This document shows, in pieces, positions 45,644 to 55,118 of a stretch of 64,000 nt of DNA. The DNA comes from Altererythrobacter lutimaris (GTDB taxonomy: Bacteria > Pseudomonadota > Alphaproteobacteria > Sphingomonadales > Sphingomonadaceae). The stretch spans positions 868,001 to 932,000 of the forward strand of contig NZ_JABWTA010000001.1 of NCBI RefSeq assembly GCF_013371495.1, given 5' to 3'. Within the stretch, counting starts at the first letter, position 1; each line of letters opens with the position of its first letter. Below the pieces are notes generated by a model. That model was not told where the DNA came from. It made no database searches and saw only the letters and a list, made by a program, of their open reading frames with translations. A program made the position numbers and the translations under genes.

Positions 45644-47818
45644 CTATCGCTTTTTATGAATATTCCCAGAATCTATCGATAAACCAGTATGATAGGCGAG
45701 GAAAGAAAGGACATCTGCGCTCTCCTCAACCCGCATTTCTGTGGGTTTACCGCGTCCATGCCCCGCCCCATTTTCTACGCGAATCAGCTTGGGATTAACA
45801 CCGGTGGAGTCATTTTGAAGGCGGGCGGCATATTTGAAACTGTGCGCCGGAACGACACGGTCATCGGTGTCAGCGGTCGTGATCAGGACGGCAGGATAGT
45901 CCGTTTGCTGCGCGACGTTGTGATAGGGCGAGTAGCTGCGAAGGAGCCGGAAATCGGCTTCCTTGGATGGCGAACCATAATCGTCGACCCAGAACCGCCC
46001 GGCGGTCCAGCGATCGAACCGCAGCATATCCATGACGCCAACCGCTGCATGCGCCGCGTCAAATAGGTCAGGCCGCTGATTGACCACTGCTGCCACCATC
46101 AACCCGCCATTGGAGCGCCCTTCAATCGCAAGGCCGTCAGCGGTGGTGTACCCTTCTGCCTTCAGGAATTCGCCAGCAGCAATGAAGTCATCAAAGCTGT
46201 TCTGCTTGTTCGGCCCCCGGCCCGCTTCATGCCAGGCTTTGCCGAGCTCGCCGCCTCCGCGCACATTGGCGAGCGCAAACACGCCGCCCGCTTCCAGCCA
46301 CGCCATGCGCTTGGACGAGAAGCCAGGTGTCAGAGACACGTCAAACCCGCCATATCCATAAAGCAGTGTCGGGGCCGGCTTGCCGCTCTCTGCAAGCTCG
46401 CGCGAGCGCACGATGAAAATCGGAACACGCGTTCCATCCTTCGACGTGAAGAAGCGCTGTTCGACCAAGTAATCATCAGGCACAAAAGTCAGGTCAGGCT
46501 CTGCGAAGGGTTCGGTCTCGCCTGTTGCCAGATCAAGGCGGTACACGGTGTCAGGCCGGTTAAAGCTCGCAAAAGAGTAAAACGTTTCCGGATCGCCCGG
46601 CTTACCGCCAAAACCGCTCGCCGTACCGTGCTGGGCGAGTGCAAACCCGGTTAGCGGACGCCCAGCAAGATCGTAGAGCTCTGCTTTAGTCGCTGCCTCC
46701 ACGATCGTCTCTACAAGTAGGTGATTGCCGACAATGGATGCGCCGGAAATTGTTTGCTCTCCCTCGCCCAAAACTTGCCGCCATTTGGAGCGGCGTCGCG
46801 ACGGATCGAAAGCAAGGATCTGTCCGCGTGTCGCATTGTAATCGGTCAGGAAATAGAGCCAGCCATTGACGGAGGCTAGGAATTCCCACTCGTGCTCCTG
46901 CGATGTGATCATCGGCCTAGACTGCCACTGCCGAAATCCGCTTCGCTTCGCGTTTCGAAGTTTGATGAGCCGCACCGAATGACGGGCATCTGTCCCTGTC
47001 TGGCTGGTTATGATTGCCCAACGCCCATCGCTTGTCACTCTAGCTTCGTGCCTGCGTTCAGGCACCTTGGGGCTGGCGAACACCAGACTGTCCCGGCTTT
47101 GACTTGTGCCTACGCGATGGAAGTACACCGCATGGTCGAAATTGGGCGCGAGATAGCCAGCATCCTCGTCTGGTTCAGGAAAGCGCGAGTAGAAGAAACC
47201 GTGATTGCCGACCCATGCAATCCGTGAAAACTTGACCCAGCGCACAGCGCTGTCGAGCAACATCCCGCTCGCTACATCGATCACACGGATCGTGCGCCAG
47301 TCACTCCCCGCAACCTGCTGAGAGAAAGCGAGAAGCGATCCATCTGGCGAGGGTTCCCATGTGCTAAGTGCGATTGTGCCGTCTTCGCTCCACTGATTGG
47401 GATCAAGCAACAGGCGCGACGGTCGCGACAGGCCATCGCGCACAAACAGTTGGGGCTGGTTTTGCAAGCCCACATTGCGCGTGTAGAAATAGCGCTCACC
47501 CGCGCGCCTCGGGATACCGAAGCGTTCATAATCCATCAGACCGCCAAGTCGCTCTCGAAACCATGCACGCTGCGGGATCTGCTCGAGATAGCTTCGCGTG
47601 ACAGCGTTTTGCGCTTCGACCCACTCAGCGACATCCTCCGATTGCCGAATGTCCGCTTCTAGCCAGCGATAAGGATCGCTTATTGCTTCGCCGAATATAG
47701 TCTCTGAAACTGGCTCAGCACGCGATTCTGGATATTCAGGCGGGGCAATCCGCTCGGCGACAGCAGGGACTGCGCTGAGAGCAGAGAGAGCGGCTGCAAG
47801 GGCAATCACGAGCCTCAT
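45644..47818 (-). CDS. Prolyl oligopeptidase family serine peptidase
   Basis: An S9 family peptidase with a signal peptide (ALAAALSALSAVPAVA), so it is likely periplasmic. The beta-propeller half starts ISDPYRWLEADIR. The hydrolase half has the nucleophile Ser in GLAIEGRSNGGLMVAAVVNQRP, the Asp in TTADTDDRVVPAHSFKYAA and the His in ENGAGHGRGKP. These are the S9A (true prolyl oligopeptidase) motifs. The ATG at 47818 gives 724 residues; a TTG nine bases upstream is also possible. Confidence 0.92.
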   Translation of the reverse strand: MRLVIALAAALSALSAVPAVAERIAPPEYPESRAEPVSETIFGEAISDPYRWLEADIRQSEDVAEWVEAQNAVTRSYLEQIPQRAWFRERLGGLMDYERFGIPRRAGERYFYTRNVGLQNQPQLFVRDGLSRPSRLLLDPNQWSEDGTIALSTWEPSPDGSLLAFSQQVAGSDWRTIRVIDVASGMLLDSAVRWVKFSRIAWVGNHGFFYSRFPEPDEDAGYLAPNFDHAVYFHRVGTSQSRDSLVFASPKVPERRHEARVTSDGRWAIITSQTGTDARHSVRLIKLRNAKRSGFRQWQSRPMITSQEHEWEFLASVNGWLYFLTDYNATRGQILAFDPSRRRSKWRQVLGEGEQTISGASIVGNHLLVETIVEAATKAELYDLAGRPLTGFALAQHGTASGFGGKPGDPETFYSFASFNRPDTVYRLDLATGETEPFAEPDLTFVPDDYLVEQRFFTSKDGTRVPIFIVRSRELAESGKPAPTLLYGYGGFDVSLTPGFSSKRMAWLEAGGVFALANVRGGGELGKAWHEAGRGPNKQNSFDDFIAAGEFLKAEGYTTADGLAIEGRSNGGLMVAAVVNQRPDLFDAAHAAVGVMDMLRFDRWTAGRFWVDDYGSPSKEADFRLLRSYSPYHNVAQQTDYPAVLITTADTDDRVVPAHSFKYAARLQNDSTGVNPKLIRVENGAGHGRGKPTEMRVEESADVLSFLAYHTGLSIDSGNIHKKR

Positions 47819-47834
47819 AGCAACCAATGTGGGA

Positions 47835-49208
47835 CTATTCCTCTAGCGCTGCAAGCACGTCACGAGTGAAAGCAGCGATGTCAAAGCGCGTGCCAACCTT
47901 GTTCTCGCCGCGCCTTACGATCACAACCTCGCGGCTAGGCACCACGACGATATACTGCCCGCGATTGCCGAATGCAGCAATGGTGTCAGGCGGCACCCCA
48001 TCACTCTTGTTCATCAGCCACCAGCCAGCGCCATAGCCGAACGGACTATCCGGTTGCGGACCCGAGGGTGTTGAGACATATTCGAGCCAGCCTTCCGGCA
48101 AGACACGCTCGCCGCTCGGGAGCACGCCATCATCGAGCATTAGCTGGCCAAGCCGCGCAAGGTCGCGCGACGTTGACCAAACCTGTGACGAAAGGATGTA
48201 GTCGCCTTGCCAATCGGTCTCGGCCACAGTGTTGTGCATGCCGACCTTTGCGAAAAACTCCGCCGGTGGATGCTCGGCAAAGGTGTGCTTGATGGCCTGC
48301 GTTGCTGCCAGCGTATCATAATTGGCATAGCGGTAAACCGTCCCGGGCGTTTGAATGAGCGGCCAATGCGTCATGCTCTCCGCCACTGTTGCGCCGCCAA
48401 AGTAAAGCGCGTCGGTACGATTGCCACGAGTGGCAGAATAGCGCCCGGAAGCCATCCGCAAGGCTTGGTCTATCGTGATCGCGCGGCGCGGATCGCTTTC
48501 ATCTGCACCCAGCCCCGCAGACGCGTTGACATCCGCCTCACCGCGATAGACCGCCGCGCCCACCAGCACTGCTGCAATGCTCTTCGCCACTGACCAGGTT
48601 CGTTGCGGTGTCTTTGCAAAGAATCCGTCGCCGAACTGCTCGCCAGCATGCTTCCCCTTGTAAAGAACGGTCACGACCGTGGTGCGCCCCTCGCCATATT
48701 TGCCCGTGAACGCAGCCCCCACATCGACACGCTTATCCGCCAGATTGAGCATCATAGGATCGACTTCGCGGCTAAACGTGATGTCGACTGGGGGCGTCGG
48801 TGCTTCTCGCTTTTCAGGAAGACTGAAGCCGATGGGCTGGATTGCGCAGCCGCGTTCTGGTGTATGAAGCGCAATCCGGGCTGCCGATTCCCCGTAGACC
48901 ACTGACACCGATTCTACCGCACCCGAAGTCGCAGATCGCTCGATCGAATAGGGCAGTTCCGAGACAATCTCATCGAGCGGTGCCTGAATACCGCTTAGTT
49001 CCCATTGAAGCACGCTCTCTGGCGTTCGTATTGTGCCGTTGCGTTCCGCATTGGCAATCGCGCTGCACAAGAACAATGCTTTGTACCCGGCGGCGAGCGC
49101 CCGATCGTATTGCGCTTGAAGTTGCTCCTGCTCGGTTGGAGGAGATACCGACGGCGTAGGGGTTTGGGCAGCGAGTAATGTGGCTAAGCTGAGCGTGGCA
49201 ATGTTCAT
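47835..49208 (-). CDS. Serine hydrolase of the beta-lactamase/class C penicillin-binding fold
   Basis: A 457-residue protein with an N-terminal hydrophobic lead (MNIATLSLATLLAAQ). The C-terminal domain of the beta-lactamase-related family has the SxxK nucleophile in TWSVAKSIAAVLVGAAV, the Tyr-x-Asn in YRYANYDTLAATQAI, and GYGAGWWLMN with a late FGNRGQYIVVVPS. Such proteins are esterases, D-aminopeptidases or cell-wall enzymes more often than true beta-lactamases. The first 200 residues form an extra domain without recognised motif. It is on the same strand as the peptidase gene, 17 bases before it. Confidence 0.85.
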   Translation of the reverse strand: MNIATLSLATLLAAQTPTPSVSPPTEQEQLQAQYDRALAAGYKALFLCSAIANAERNGTIRTPESVLQWELSGIQAPLDEIVSELPYSIERSATSGAVESVSVVYGESAARIALHTPERGCAIQPIGFSLPEKREAPTPPVDITFSREVDPMMLNLADKRVDVGAAFTGKYGEGRTTVVTVLYKGKHAGEQFGDGFFAKTPQRTWSVAKSIAAVLVGAAVYRGEADVNASAGLGADESDPRRAITIDQALRMASGRYSATRGNRTDALYFGGATVAESMTHWPLIQTPGTVYRYANYDTLAATQAIKHTFAEHPPAEFFAKVGMHNTVAETDWQGDYILSSQVWSTSRDLARLGQLMLDDGVLPSGERVLPEGWLEYVSTPSGPQPDSPFGYGAGWWLMNKSDGVPPDTIAAFGNRGQYIVVVPSREVVIVRRGENKVGTRFDIAAFTRDVLAALEE

Positions 49209-49233
49209 CAGCGCACTCTGCCATCACCTGCAC

Positions 49234-49268
49234 AAAAGAAAAGGGCTGGAAGGTTTCCCTCCCAACCC
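49234..49268 (-). terminator. Rho-independent terminator of the alpha ribosomal operon
   Basis: On the minus strand an 11-bp stem (49268-49258 with 49253-49243, two or three G-U pairs) has a GAAA tetraloop and is followed by UUUUCUUUU. It lies 26 bases after the rplQ stop. Confidence 0.92.
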
Positions 49269-49293
49269 CTTCAAATTCAGTTTCGAAAAGCCT

Positions 49294-49716
49294 TTACGCT
49301 TCTTCGTCCGCATACTCGTCAGCCATCACTGGGCCAGAGTCCTGTCCCTTGGCGTCGGTGTCGCGATCAACGAATTCGATGATGGCGAGCTGTGCGCTGT
49401 CGCTTTCGCGGTAGCCAGCCTTGATGATGCGGGTGTAGCCGCCTTCACGATCCGAATAGCGCTCTGCAAGAACGTCAAACAGCTTCTTCAGCTGTGTTTC
49501 GTCTTCGAGACGAGCCATCGCCAGACGACGGTTCGATAGGCCGCCACGCTTTGCAAGCGTGACCAGCTTTTCAACGTAAGGACGCAGTTCTTTCGCCTTC
49601 GGCAAAGTCGTGCTGATCTGCTCGTGCTTGATCAGCGCGGCTGCCATGTTGCGGAAGAGAGCCTTGCGGTGGCCCGATTTGCGCGAAAGCTTACGCTGTG
49701 AAATTCCGTGACGCAT
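49294..49716 (-). CDS. rplQ: 50S ribosomal protein L17
   Basis: L17 binds domain III of 23S rRNA near the peptide exit tunnel. The protein opens with [23 protein letters not shown], the family start, and continues with [30 protein letters not shown]. At 140 residues it has a slightly long acidic C-terminal tail (DEYADEEA), common in alphaproteobacteria. It is the last gene of rpsM-rpsK-rpoA-rplQ and ends just before the terminator. Confidence 0.97.
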   Translation of the reverse strand: MRHGISQRKLSRKSGHRKALFRNMAAALIKHEQISTTLPKAKELRPYVEKLVTLAKRGGLSNRRLAMARLEDETQLKKLFDVLAERYSDREGGYTRIIKAGYRESDSAQLAIIEFVDRDTDAKGQDSGPVMADEYADEEA

Positions 49717-49797
49717 TGTATTTTCCTTCGTTTGTAAGGGGCCCGTATCAGGTAGCCCGGTACTGGCGGCGCTTGAGGTGCGCCGCCGGAACCTGTT

Positions 49798-50853
49798 TTA
49801 ACCCAGCAGCTCTTGTTCGAGCTTCTTGGCCATCTCCTCGATATTCTCAGGCGGCCAGCCCGGGATGTCCATGCCGAGGCGCAGACCCATGCTGGAGAGA
49901 ACTTCCTTGATCTCGTTGAGCGACTTGCGACCGAAATTCGGCGTACGCAGCATCTCGGCTTCGGTCTTCTGAACCAGATCGCCAATGTAGATGATGTTGT
50001 CGTTCTTCAAGCAGTTTGCCGAACGCACCGACAGTTCCAGCTCGTCGACCTTCTTAAGAAGATAACGGTTCAATTGGTTCGCATCGTCTTCTTGCGGTGT
50101 AGCGGCCTGGCCGATCATTGCCGACTGTGGCTGCGGAATACCGTCTTCGAAGTGTACGAATAGCGTTAGCTGGTCCTGCAGAATGCGAGCAGCATAAGCC
50201 ACAGCATCTTCAGGAGTGACTGTGCCGTCGGTTTCAACCGTTAGGCTGAGCTTGTCGAAGTCGAGCTCCTGACCAACGCGGGCCTTCTCTACCTTGTAGC
50301 TCACCTGACGAACAGGCGAATACAGGCTGTCGACCGGGATCAGGCCAATCGGCGCATCAGCCGGACGGTTCTGGACAGCAGGCGCATAGCCGCTACCCGT
50401 GTCAGCGGTCAGCTCCATGTTGAGCGTCGCGTCTTCGTCCAGGTGACAGATCACCAGATCCTTGTTCATCACTTCGATATCGCCGGAAACAGCGATGTCG
50501 CCAGCCTTGACTTCACCAGGGCCGGTTGCGGAAAGCTGCAAGCGCTTAGGGCCTTCGCCTTCCATCTTCAGCGCGATTTGCTTCACGTTGAGGACGATAT
50601 CAGTGACATCCTCGCGCATGCCTGCGAGCGAGGAGAATTCATGCAGTACGTTCTCGATCTTGATCGAGGTAATGGCAGCGCCCTGCAGCGAGCTCAGCAA
50701 TACGCGGCGCAGCGCATTACCCAGCGTGAGACCGAAGCCACGCTCAAGCGGTTCAGCTACGAAAGTCGCTTTACGCGTCTTGTCGCCGCTTTCCTTGATT
50801 TCGAGCGTGTTGGGTTTCTTCAGTTCCTGCCAGTTCTTGTTGTTGACGGACAT
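49798..50853 (-). CDS. rpoA: RNA polymerase alpha subunit
   Basis: The alpha subunit dimerises to start RNA polymerase assembly and contacts UP elements and activators. The 351-residue protein has the N-terminal domain with FTLxN-type segment ([18 protein letters not shown]) and the linker. The C-terminal domain contains [42 protein letters not shown] in order, the DNA- and activator-binding helix-hairpin-helix. It sits in the standard alpha-operon order between rpsK and rplQ. Confidence 0.97.
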   Translation of the reverse strand: MSVNNKNWQELKKPNTLEIKESGDKTRKATFVAEPLERGFGLTLGNALRRVLLSSLQGAAITSIKIENVLHEFSSLAGMREDVTDIVLNVKQIALKMEGEGPKRLQLSATGPGEVKAGDIAVSGDIEVMNKDLVICHLDEDATLNMELTADTGSGYAPAVQNRPADAPIGLIPVDSLYSPVRQVSYKVEKARVGQELDFDKLSLTVETDGTVTPEDAVAYAARILQDQLTLFVHFEDGIPQPQSAMIGQAATPQEDDANQLNRYLLKKVDELELSVRSANCLKNDNIIYIGDLVQKTEAEMLRTPNFGRKSLNEIKEVLSSMGLRLGMDIPGWPPENIEEMAKKLEQELLG

Positions 50854-50961
50854 CGATATCCCCTAGGGCTTAAAAAACGGACGGGACCGGCGGCGCTTGA
50901 TGGCGCATCCGGTCCGAGAAAATTGCAGTGACTGACTTGTCAGCCACCAGGCAGGTTCGGA

Positions 50962-51351
50962 TCAGACGCGGCGACGCTTGGACGGCCGAACCCCGTTGTG
51001 CGGGATCGGTGTCACGTCGCGGATCGAAGTGATCGTAAAGCCGACGGCCTGCAAGGCGCGCAATGCGCTCTCACGGCCTGAGCCTGGACCCTTGACTTCA
51101 ACTTCCAGCGTGCGCACGCCGTGTTCAGCGGCTTTCTTACCCGCATCGTCAGCTGCGACCTGAGCGGCATAAGGGGTCGACTTGCGGCTACCCTTAAAGC
51201 CCATCATGCCTGCGCTCGACCAGCTGATCGCATTGCCTTGCGCATCAGTGATCGTGATCATTGTGTTGTTAAAACTGGCGTTCACGTGTGCAACACCACT
51301 GGTGATGTTCTTTTTATCACGCCGCCTTACTTTGGCCGGTTCGCGTGCCAT
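50962..51351 (-). CDS. rpsK: 30S ribosomal protein S11
   Basis: S11 lines the platform of the small subunit near the mRNA exit. The 129-residue protein has [57 protein letters not shown] and the C-terminal [18 protein letters not shown]. All are S11 signatures. It stands in alpha-operon order between rpsM and rpoA. Confidence 0.97.
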   Translation of the reverse strand: MAREPAKVRRRDKKNITSGVAHVNASFNNTMITITDAQGNAISWSSAGMMGFKGSRKSTPYAAQVAADDAGKKAAEHGVRTLEVEVKGPGSGRESALRALQAVGFTITSIRDVTPIPHNGVRPSKRRRV

Positions 51352-51419
51352 GGTTCGTATTCCTCTTCGTCTCTATTCAAGAAGGCAAAAGCTGGATCCG
51401 GGGAAACCCGGAAAGCGGC

Positions 51420-51788
51420 TTACTTCTTCTTGCCGGCGATCGGCTTAGCCTTACCCTTACGGGTGCGAGCATTGGTGTGCGTGCGCTGACCGCGCACCGG
51501 AAGCTGGTTACGATGACGCAGGCCGCGATAGGAACGAAGGTCCATCAGGCGCTTGATGTTCATCGCGGTATTCCGGCGAAGGTCACCTTCAACCGTGTAG
51601 TCAGCGTCAATCGTTTCACGAATACGCAGGACTTCCTCATCGGTGAGGTCCTGCACGCGTGCAGTGTGATCAATGCCCAGCTTGTCAGCAATTTGCACGG
51701 CGGTCGTGCGACCAATTCCGTGAATATAGGTAAGCGCGATAATAACACGCTTGTTTGTGGGGATGTTTACCCCGGCAATACGAGCCAC
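51420..51788 (-). CDS. rpsM: 30S ribosomal protein S13
   Basis: S13 in the head of the small subunit contacts the P-site tRNA and the B1 bridge. The 122-residue protein starts [21 protein letters not shown], has [36 protein letters not shown] and the basic tail [12 protein letters not shown]. It is the first gene of the alpha unit here. A promoter should lie in 51789-51918, because a terminator separates it from gdhA upstream. Apart from that terminator, the 376-base gap to gdhA shows nothing else. Confidence 0.97.
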   Translation of the reverse strand: MARIAGVNIPTNKRVIIALTYIHGIGRTTAVQIADKLGIDHTARVQDLTDEEVLRIRETIDADYTVEGDLRRNTAMNIKRLMDLRSYRGLRHRNQLPVRGQRTHTNARTRKGKAKPIAGKKK

Positions 51789-51918
51789 TTACTTCTCCAT
51801 GCTCCACAGGGGACTTATGCCTTTGGTCCGAATGACCAGGGGCTGCACCCTATCTCAACGCTACAATTCTCGAACGATCTCAGGGATTGCGCGAAAAAGG
51901 AGAATATCCTTGAACGGC

Positions 51919-51963
51919 AAAAAAGCCCGGATGGTGCACATCATTGGCTGGCACCTGCCGGAC
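51919..51963 (-). terminator. Rho-independent terminator downstream of gdhA
   Basis: On the minus strand a two-part stem, GUCCGG with CCGGGC and GGUGC with GCACC around a two-base mismatch, has a 13-base loop and is followed by six U. It lies about 200 bases after the gdhA stop and about 130 bases before rpsM. Confidence 0.72.
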
Positions 51964-52164
51964 TCACTTGAAACCTGTCGAATAGTGGGCGCGTTAGGGC
52001 GATTCGCGAGGCACGTCAACCTCCGATACACGATACAGCAACCACGCCAGCCCATATGGGCAGCGCGTGTTGGAATTCAAGCATCCTACACGGCTCAAAA
52101 CCGTTGTCAAAATGCCGGTTATCCGGCTTGTGAAAAACAATGGCTAAAGCTCCGTTACAGACGC

Positions 52165-53538
52165 TCAGACCACCCCGAAGGCCAGCATTGCATCTGCCAC
52201 TTTCTTGAAACCGCCAACATTTGCGCCTTTGACATAGTCAACCTTGCAGTCCCCGTCCTCGCACGCAGGGCCAGATCCTTCACCATGCTCCGCGCAGGTT
52301 TCGTGGATACCTTTCATAATATCGCATAGCTCTTCCTGCAGCCGGTCTTCCGACCAAGTCCGGCGCCCCGCATTCTGGCTCATTTCGAGGCCCGACACTG
52401 CAACACCGCCGGCATTGGCCGCCTTGCCAGGACCAAACAGCACGCCATTGCTTCGTAGCGCGTGCGAGGCGTCAGCAGTACTTGGCATGTTCGCGCCTTC
52501 GCACACGGCGATGACATCGTTGTCGATGAGGCTCTTTGCGGCGTCTTCATCGAGCTCGTTCTGAGTAGCGCACGGTAGAGCTATGTCGCAATCTACGCTC
52601 CAGGGCTTGTCGCCCTCATGCCACTCGCTACCGCTGAACTCGTCGGCATAATCGGCAAGCGAACCGCCTGACGACTTCTGCTCTCGCACCCATGCCACTT
52701 TCTCTGTATCAATCCCGTCGGGGTCGTGAATGAAGCCCTTGGAGTCAGACAGCGTAAGGACCTTGCCACCGAGTTCCGCGAATTTCTCGGCAGCATGTGT
52801 AGCAACATTACCCGCACCAGAGATCACAGCAGTCATGCCTTCTATGTCCTGATCGCTTTCGCGCAGCATTTCGCGCAAGAAATAGACCACACCATAACCT
52901 GTGCTTTCTGTGCGCACCGGCGAGCCACCATATTCCAGACCCTTGCCAGTCAGCACTCCATGCCACTCATTGCGGATACGCTTGTACTGGCCAAACAGAA
53001 ATCCGATTTCGCGCGGACCCACGCCAATATCGCCAGCTGGCACATCCACATCTGGCCCAATATGGCGATAGAGTTCCGTCATGAAGCTTTGGCAAAAGCG
53101 CATGATCTCGCGGTCGGACTTACCCTTAGGGTTGAAGTTAGAGCCGCCCTTCCCCCCGCCGAGTGGTAGTCCAGTGAGCGCATTCTTGAATGTCTGCTCG
53201 AAGGCTAAGAATTTCAGGACGCTTTCATTGACGCTCTCATGGAAGCGGAGCCCGCCTTTGTAAGGGCCAATTGCGTTGTTGTTCTGCACCCGCCACCCGC
53301 GTTCGACGCGAACATTGCCATCGTCATCCTGCCAGCAGACGCGAAAAGATACGATCCGGTCAGGCTCGGCGATCCGGCGCAAGATTTCTGCTTCCTGATA
53401 TTCTGGCTTGTCTGCGACAAAGTCGAAGACGTTCTCTGCGACTTCCTCAACAGCTTGGACAAATTCGTCCTGATGCGGATTGCGCTTACGCACGCCTTCC
53501 ATGAAGGTTTTCAGATCGGATTGATTGGCGTCGGTCAC
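52165..53538 (-). CDS. gdhA: Glutamate dehydrogenase (NADP-type)
   Basis: GdhA interconverts 2-oxoglutarate plus ammonium and glutamate. The protein has GPYKGGLRFHESVN, the catalytic LPLGGGKGGSNFNPKGKS, DVDVPAGDIGVGPREIGFL, GKGLEYGGSPVRTESTGYG and the nucleotide loop VISGAGNVATHAAEK. At about 457 residues from the GTG at 53538 it has the usual small hexameric length; that GTG has an aggag box ten bases upstream. A longer frame from 53619 adds a stretch without likeness. Its place next to the alpha ribosomal unit is unusual. Confidence 0.92.
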   Translation of the reverse strand: MTDANQSDLKTFMEGVRKRNPHQDEFVQAVEEVAENVFDFVADKPEYQEAEILRRIAEPDRIVSFRVCWQDDDGNVRVERGWRVQNNNAIGPYKGGLRFHESVNESVLKFLAFEQTFKNALTGLPLGGGKGGSNFNPKGKSDREIMRFCQSFMTELYRHIGPDVDVPAGDIGVGPREIGFLFGQYKRIRNEWHGVLTGKGLEYGGSPVRTESTGYGVVYFLREMLRESDQDIEGMTAVISGAGNVATHAAEKFAELGGKVLTLSDSKGFIHDPDGIDTEKVAWVREQKSSGGSLADYADEFSGSEWHEGDKPWSVDCDIALPCATQNELDEDAAKSLIDNDVIAVCEGANMPSTADASHALRSNGVLFGPGKAANAGGVAVSGLEMSQNAGRRTWSEDRLQEELCDIMKGIHETCAEHGEGSGPACEDGDCKVDYVKGANVGGFKKVADAMLAFGVV

Positions 53539-53676
53539 GTTTTTGAGGCTCCTGTAGAGCGCGTATTGATCCCCGCCAGCAATGTTTGGGGGCGCGCGCA
53601 ATAACTGTGCCCATGGCAACGCATGGGAGCCTCGTTTTGTGCCGAATCTCTAGCGAGTTAGAGCCTGAACGACGGC

Positions 53677-54381
53677 TCAGCCATCGGACATGTCTTCGAA
53701 AGCGTCTGCGACGCTAGTCGCCGAGCCTTCATCGAGCGCATCTTGAGGCGCACCTTCAACAGCTGGTGGATCCAGCGGATCTGTAGCGGGTTCGGCCTCT
53801 TTGTCTTCAGGCTGAGGCGTAGGCTCCACGGGACCAAGCAACGCCGCAAGGCCCGCCAATTGCTGGCTCATCACCCCATCTACGGCTTTGGCAATTACCG
53901 GCATTTCATACCGCATGCGGCCTGCGACCGCATATTCCCACACGATGCGTGTCCCGCCCGTCTCGGTCTCCGACAACGCGACGGTCAGCACGCCTTGAGC
54001 AGGCTCGCTCTGCAATGGACCCAGACCTCCGCTCATCCGCAGCGCTTTTTCAGGAAACGCATGGATTACCCGCATATGCTCGACGCTTCCTTCGAGCGTG
54101 ATCTTGGTCGGATCGGGATCTTCGGGGATTTTCTCACAGAAACAGCCGCCCGCTTGCGGGGTCAGCCGCATGTTCGCTGCATCACCAGACCATGTGTGGC
54201 CGGAGTTCCAGTATTTCGCAGGACTAATGAGCGCGAGCCACGTCGCCTTGGTATCAGCCGACACTTCGGCGACGTCGCGGGTGATGAAGCCGTCTTCATC
54301 CTGCTCAATGACTTCAGCTGAAAGCGGCGCAGCATTCAAAGCCAGCGCTGAACCGGCCAATGCAAAAACTGGATACTTCAT
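53677..54381 (-). CDS. Secreted SRPBCC-fold protein
   Basis: A 234-residue protein with a signal peptide (YPVFALAGSALALNAAPLSA). An SRPBCC (START/Bet v1-like) lipid- or ligand-binding domain follows, recognised by VSADTKATWLALISPAKYWNSGHTWSG, LEGSVEHMRVIHAFPEKALRM and TRIVWEYAVAGRM. The C-terminal 60 residues are Pro/Glu/Asp-rich and probably disordered. Its ligand is unknown. It lies between adk and gdhA on the ribosomal strand, 60 bases after adk. Confidence 0.75.
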   Translation of the reverse strand: MKYPVFALAGSALALNAAPLSAEVIEQDEDGFITRDVAEVSADTKATWLALISPAKYWNSGHTWSGDAANMRLTPQAGGCFCEKIPEDPDPTKITLEGSVEHMRVIHAFPEKALRMSGGLGPLQSEPAQGVLTVALSETETGGTRIVWEYAVAGRMRYEMPVIAKAVDGVMSQQLAGLAALLGPVEPTPQPEDKEAEPATDPLDPPAVEGAPQDALDEGSATSVADAFEDMSDG

Positions 54382-54441
54382 GGGTCTTCACCCTCCCCTT
54401 TACAGGGGCGACCCTATGCAATGCCTGTTGAAACGCAAGCC

Positions 54442-55086
54442 TTAGGCAAGCAGCGCGTCGATGGATGCCGTCACTTCGTCAATCGAAGCCATCCCATCGA
54501 CCCGGTGAACGATCCCGCGTGTTTCGTAACCGGGCAGGATAGGCGCAGTTTTAGCGCGATATTCCTGCATGCGGGTGCGCACAGTCTCTTCATTGTCATC
54601 AGGGCGGCGCTTGAACTCGGTCGAGCCGCACGCATCGCACACGCCCTCTTCAGAAGTCGGGTTGGCCGTGTCGTGATAGAGAGCGCCGCAATTCGCGCAG
54701 GAGAACCGTCCGGTTATCCGTTTTACCAGAGCATCTTCATCGACGCCCAGCTCGATCACATAGTCGAGACTGCGCCCGTGCTTTGCGAGGAGCTCATCGA
54801 GGATATCGGCCTGAACAGCCGTACGAGGGTAGCCATCAAAGATGGCGCCTGTCTCAGCGCCGAGTGCTGCAAGTTCAGCATCAATCAACTCAGAGACGAT
54901 CTCGTCCGAAACAAGCTCGCCTGCATCCATCACAGCCTTTGCCTTAAGGCCGACCGGGGTGCCAGCCTTGACTGCAGCGCGCAGCATGTCGCCGGTCGAG
55001 AGCTGCGTCATGCGGTGGTTTTCCACCAGCCTTGCACTTTGTGTTCCCTTGCCCGCACCCGGAGGGCCAAGAAGAATGATGTTCAT
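54442..55086 (-). CDS. adk: Adenylate kinase
   Basis: Adk converts ATP and AMP to two ADP. The 214-residue protein has the P-loop LGPPGAGKGTQSARL, STGDMLRAAV, DGYPRTAVQA, and a long LID domain. The LID carries a zinc site of four cysteines (CANC and CDAC, 23 residues apart). It follows secY by 32 bases, the standard place at the end of the spc operon. Confidence 0.97.
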   Translation of the reverse strand: MNIILLGPPGAGKGTQSARLVENHRMTQLSTGDMLRAAVKAGTPVGLKAKAVMDAGELVSDEIVSELIDAELAALGAETGAIFDGYPRTAVQADILDELLAKHGRSLDYVIELGVDEDALVKRITGRFSCANCGALYHDTANPTSEEGVCDACGSTEFKRRPDDNEETVRTRMQEYRAKTAPILPGYETRGIVHRVDGMASIDEVTASIDALLA

Positions 55087-55118
55087 TACTCGATCGTCCC
55101 CCGAACGGCTTGCAATGC

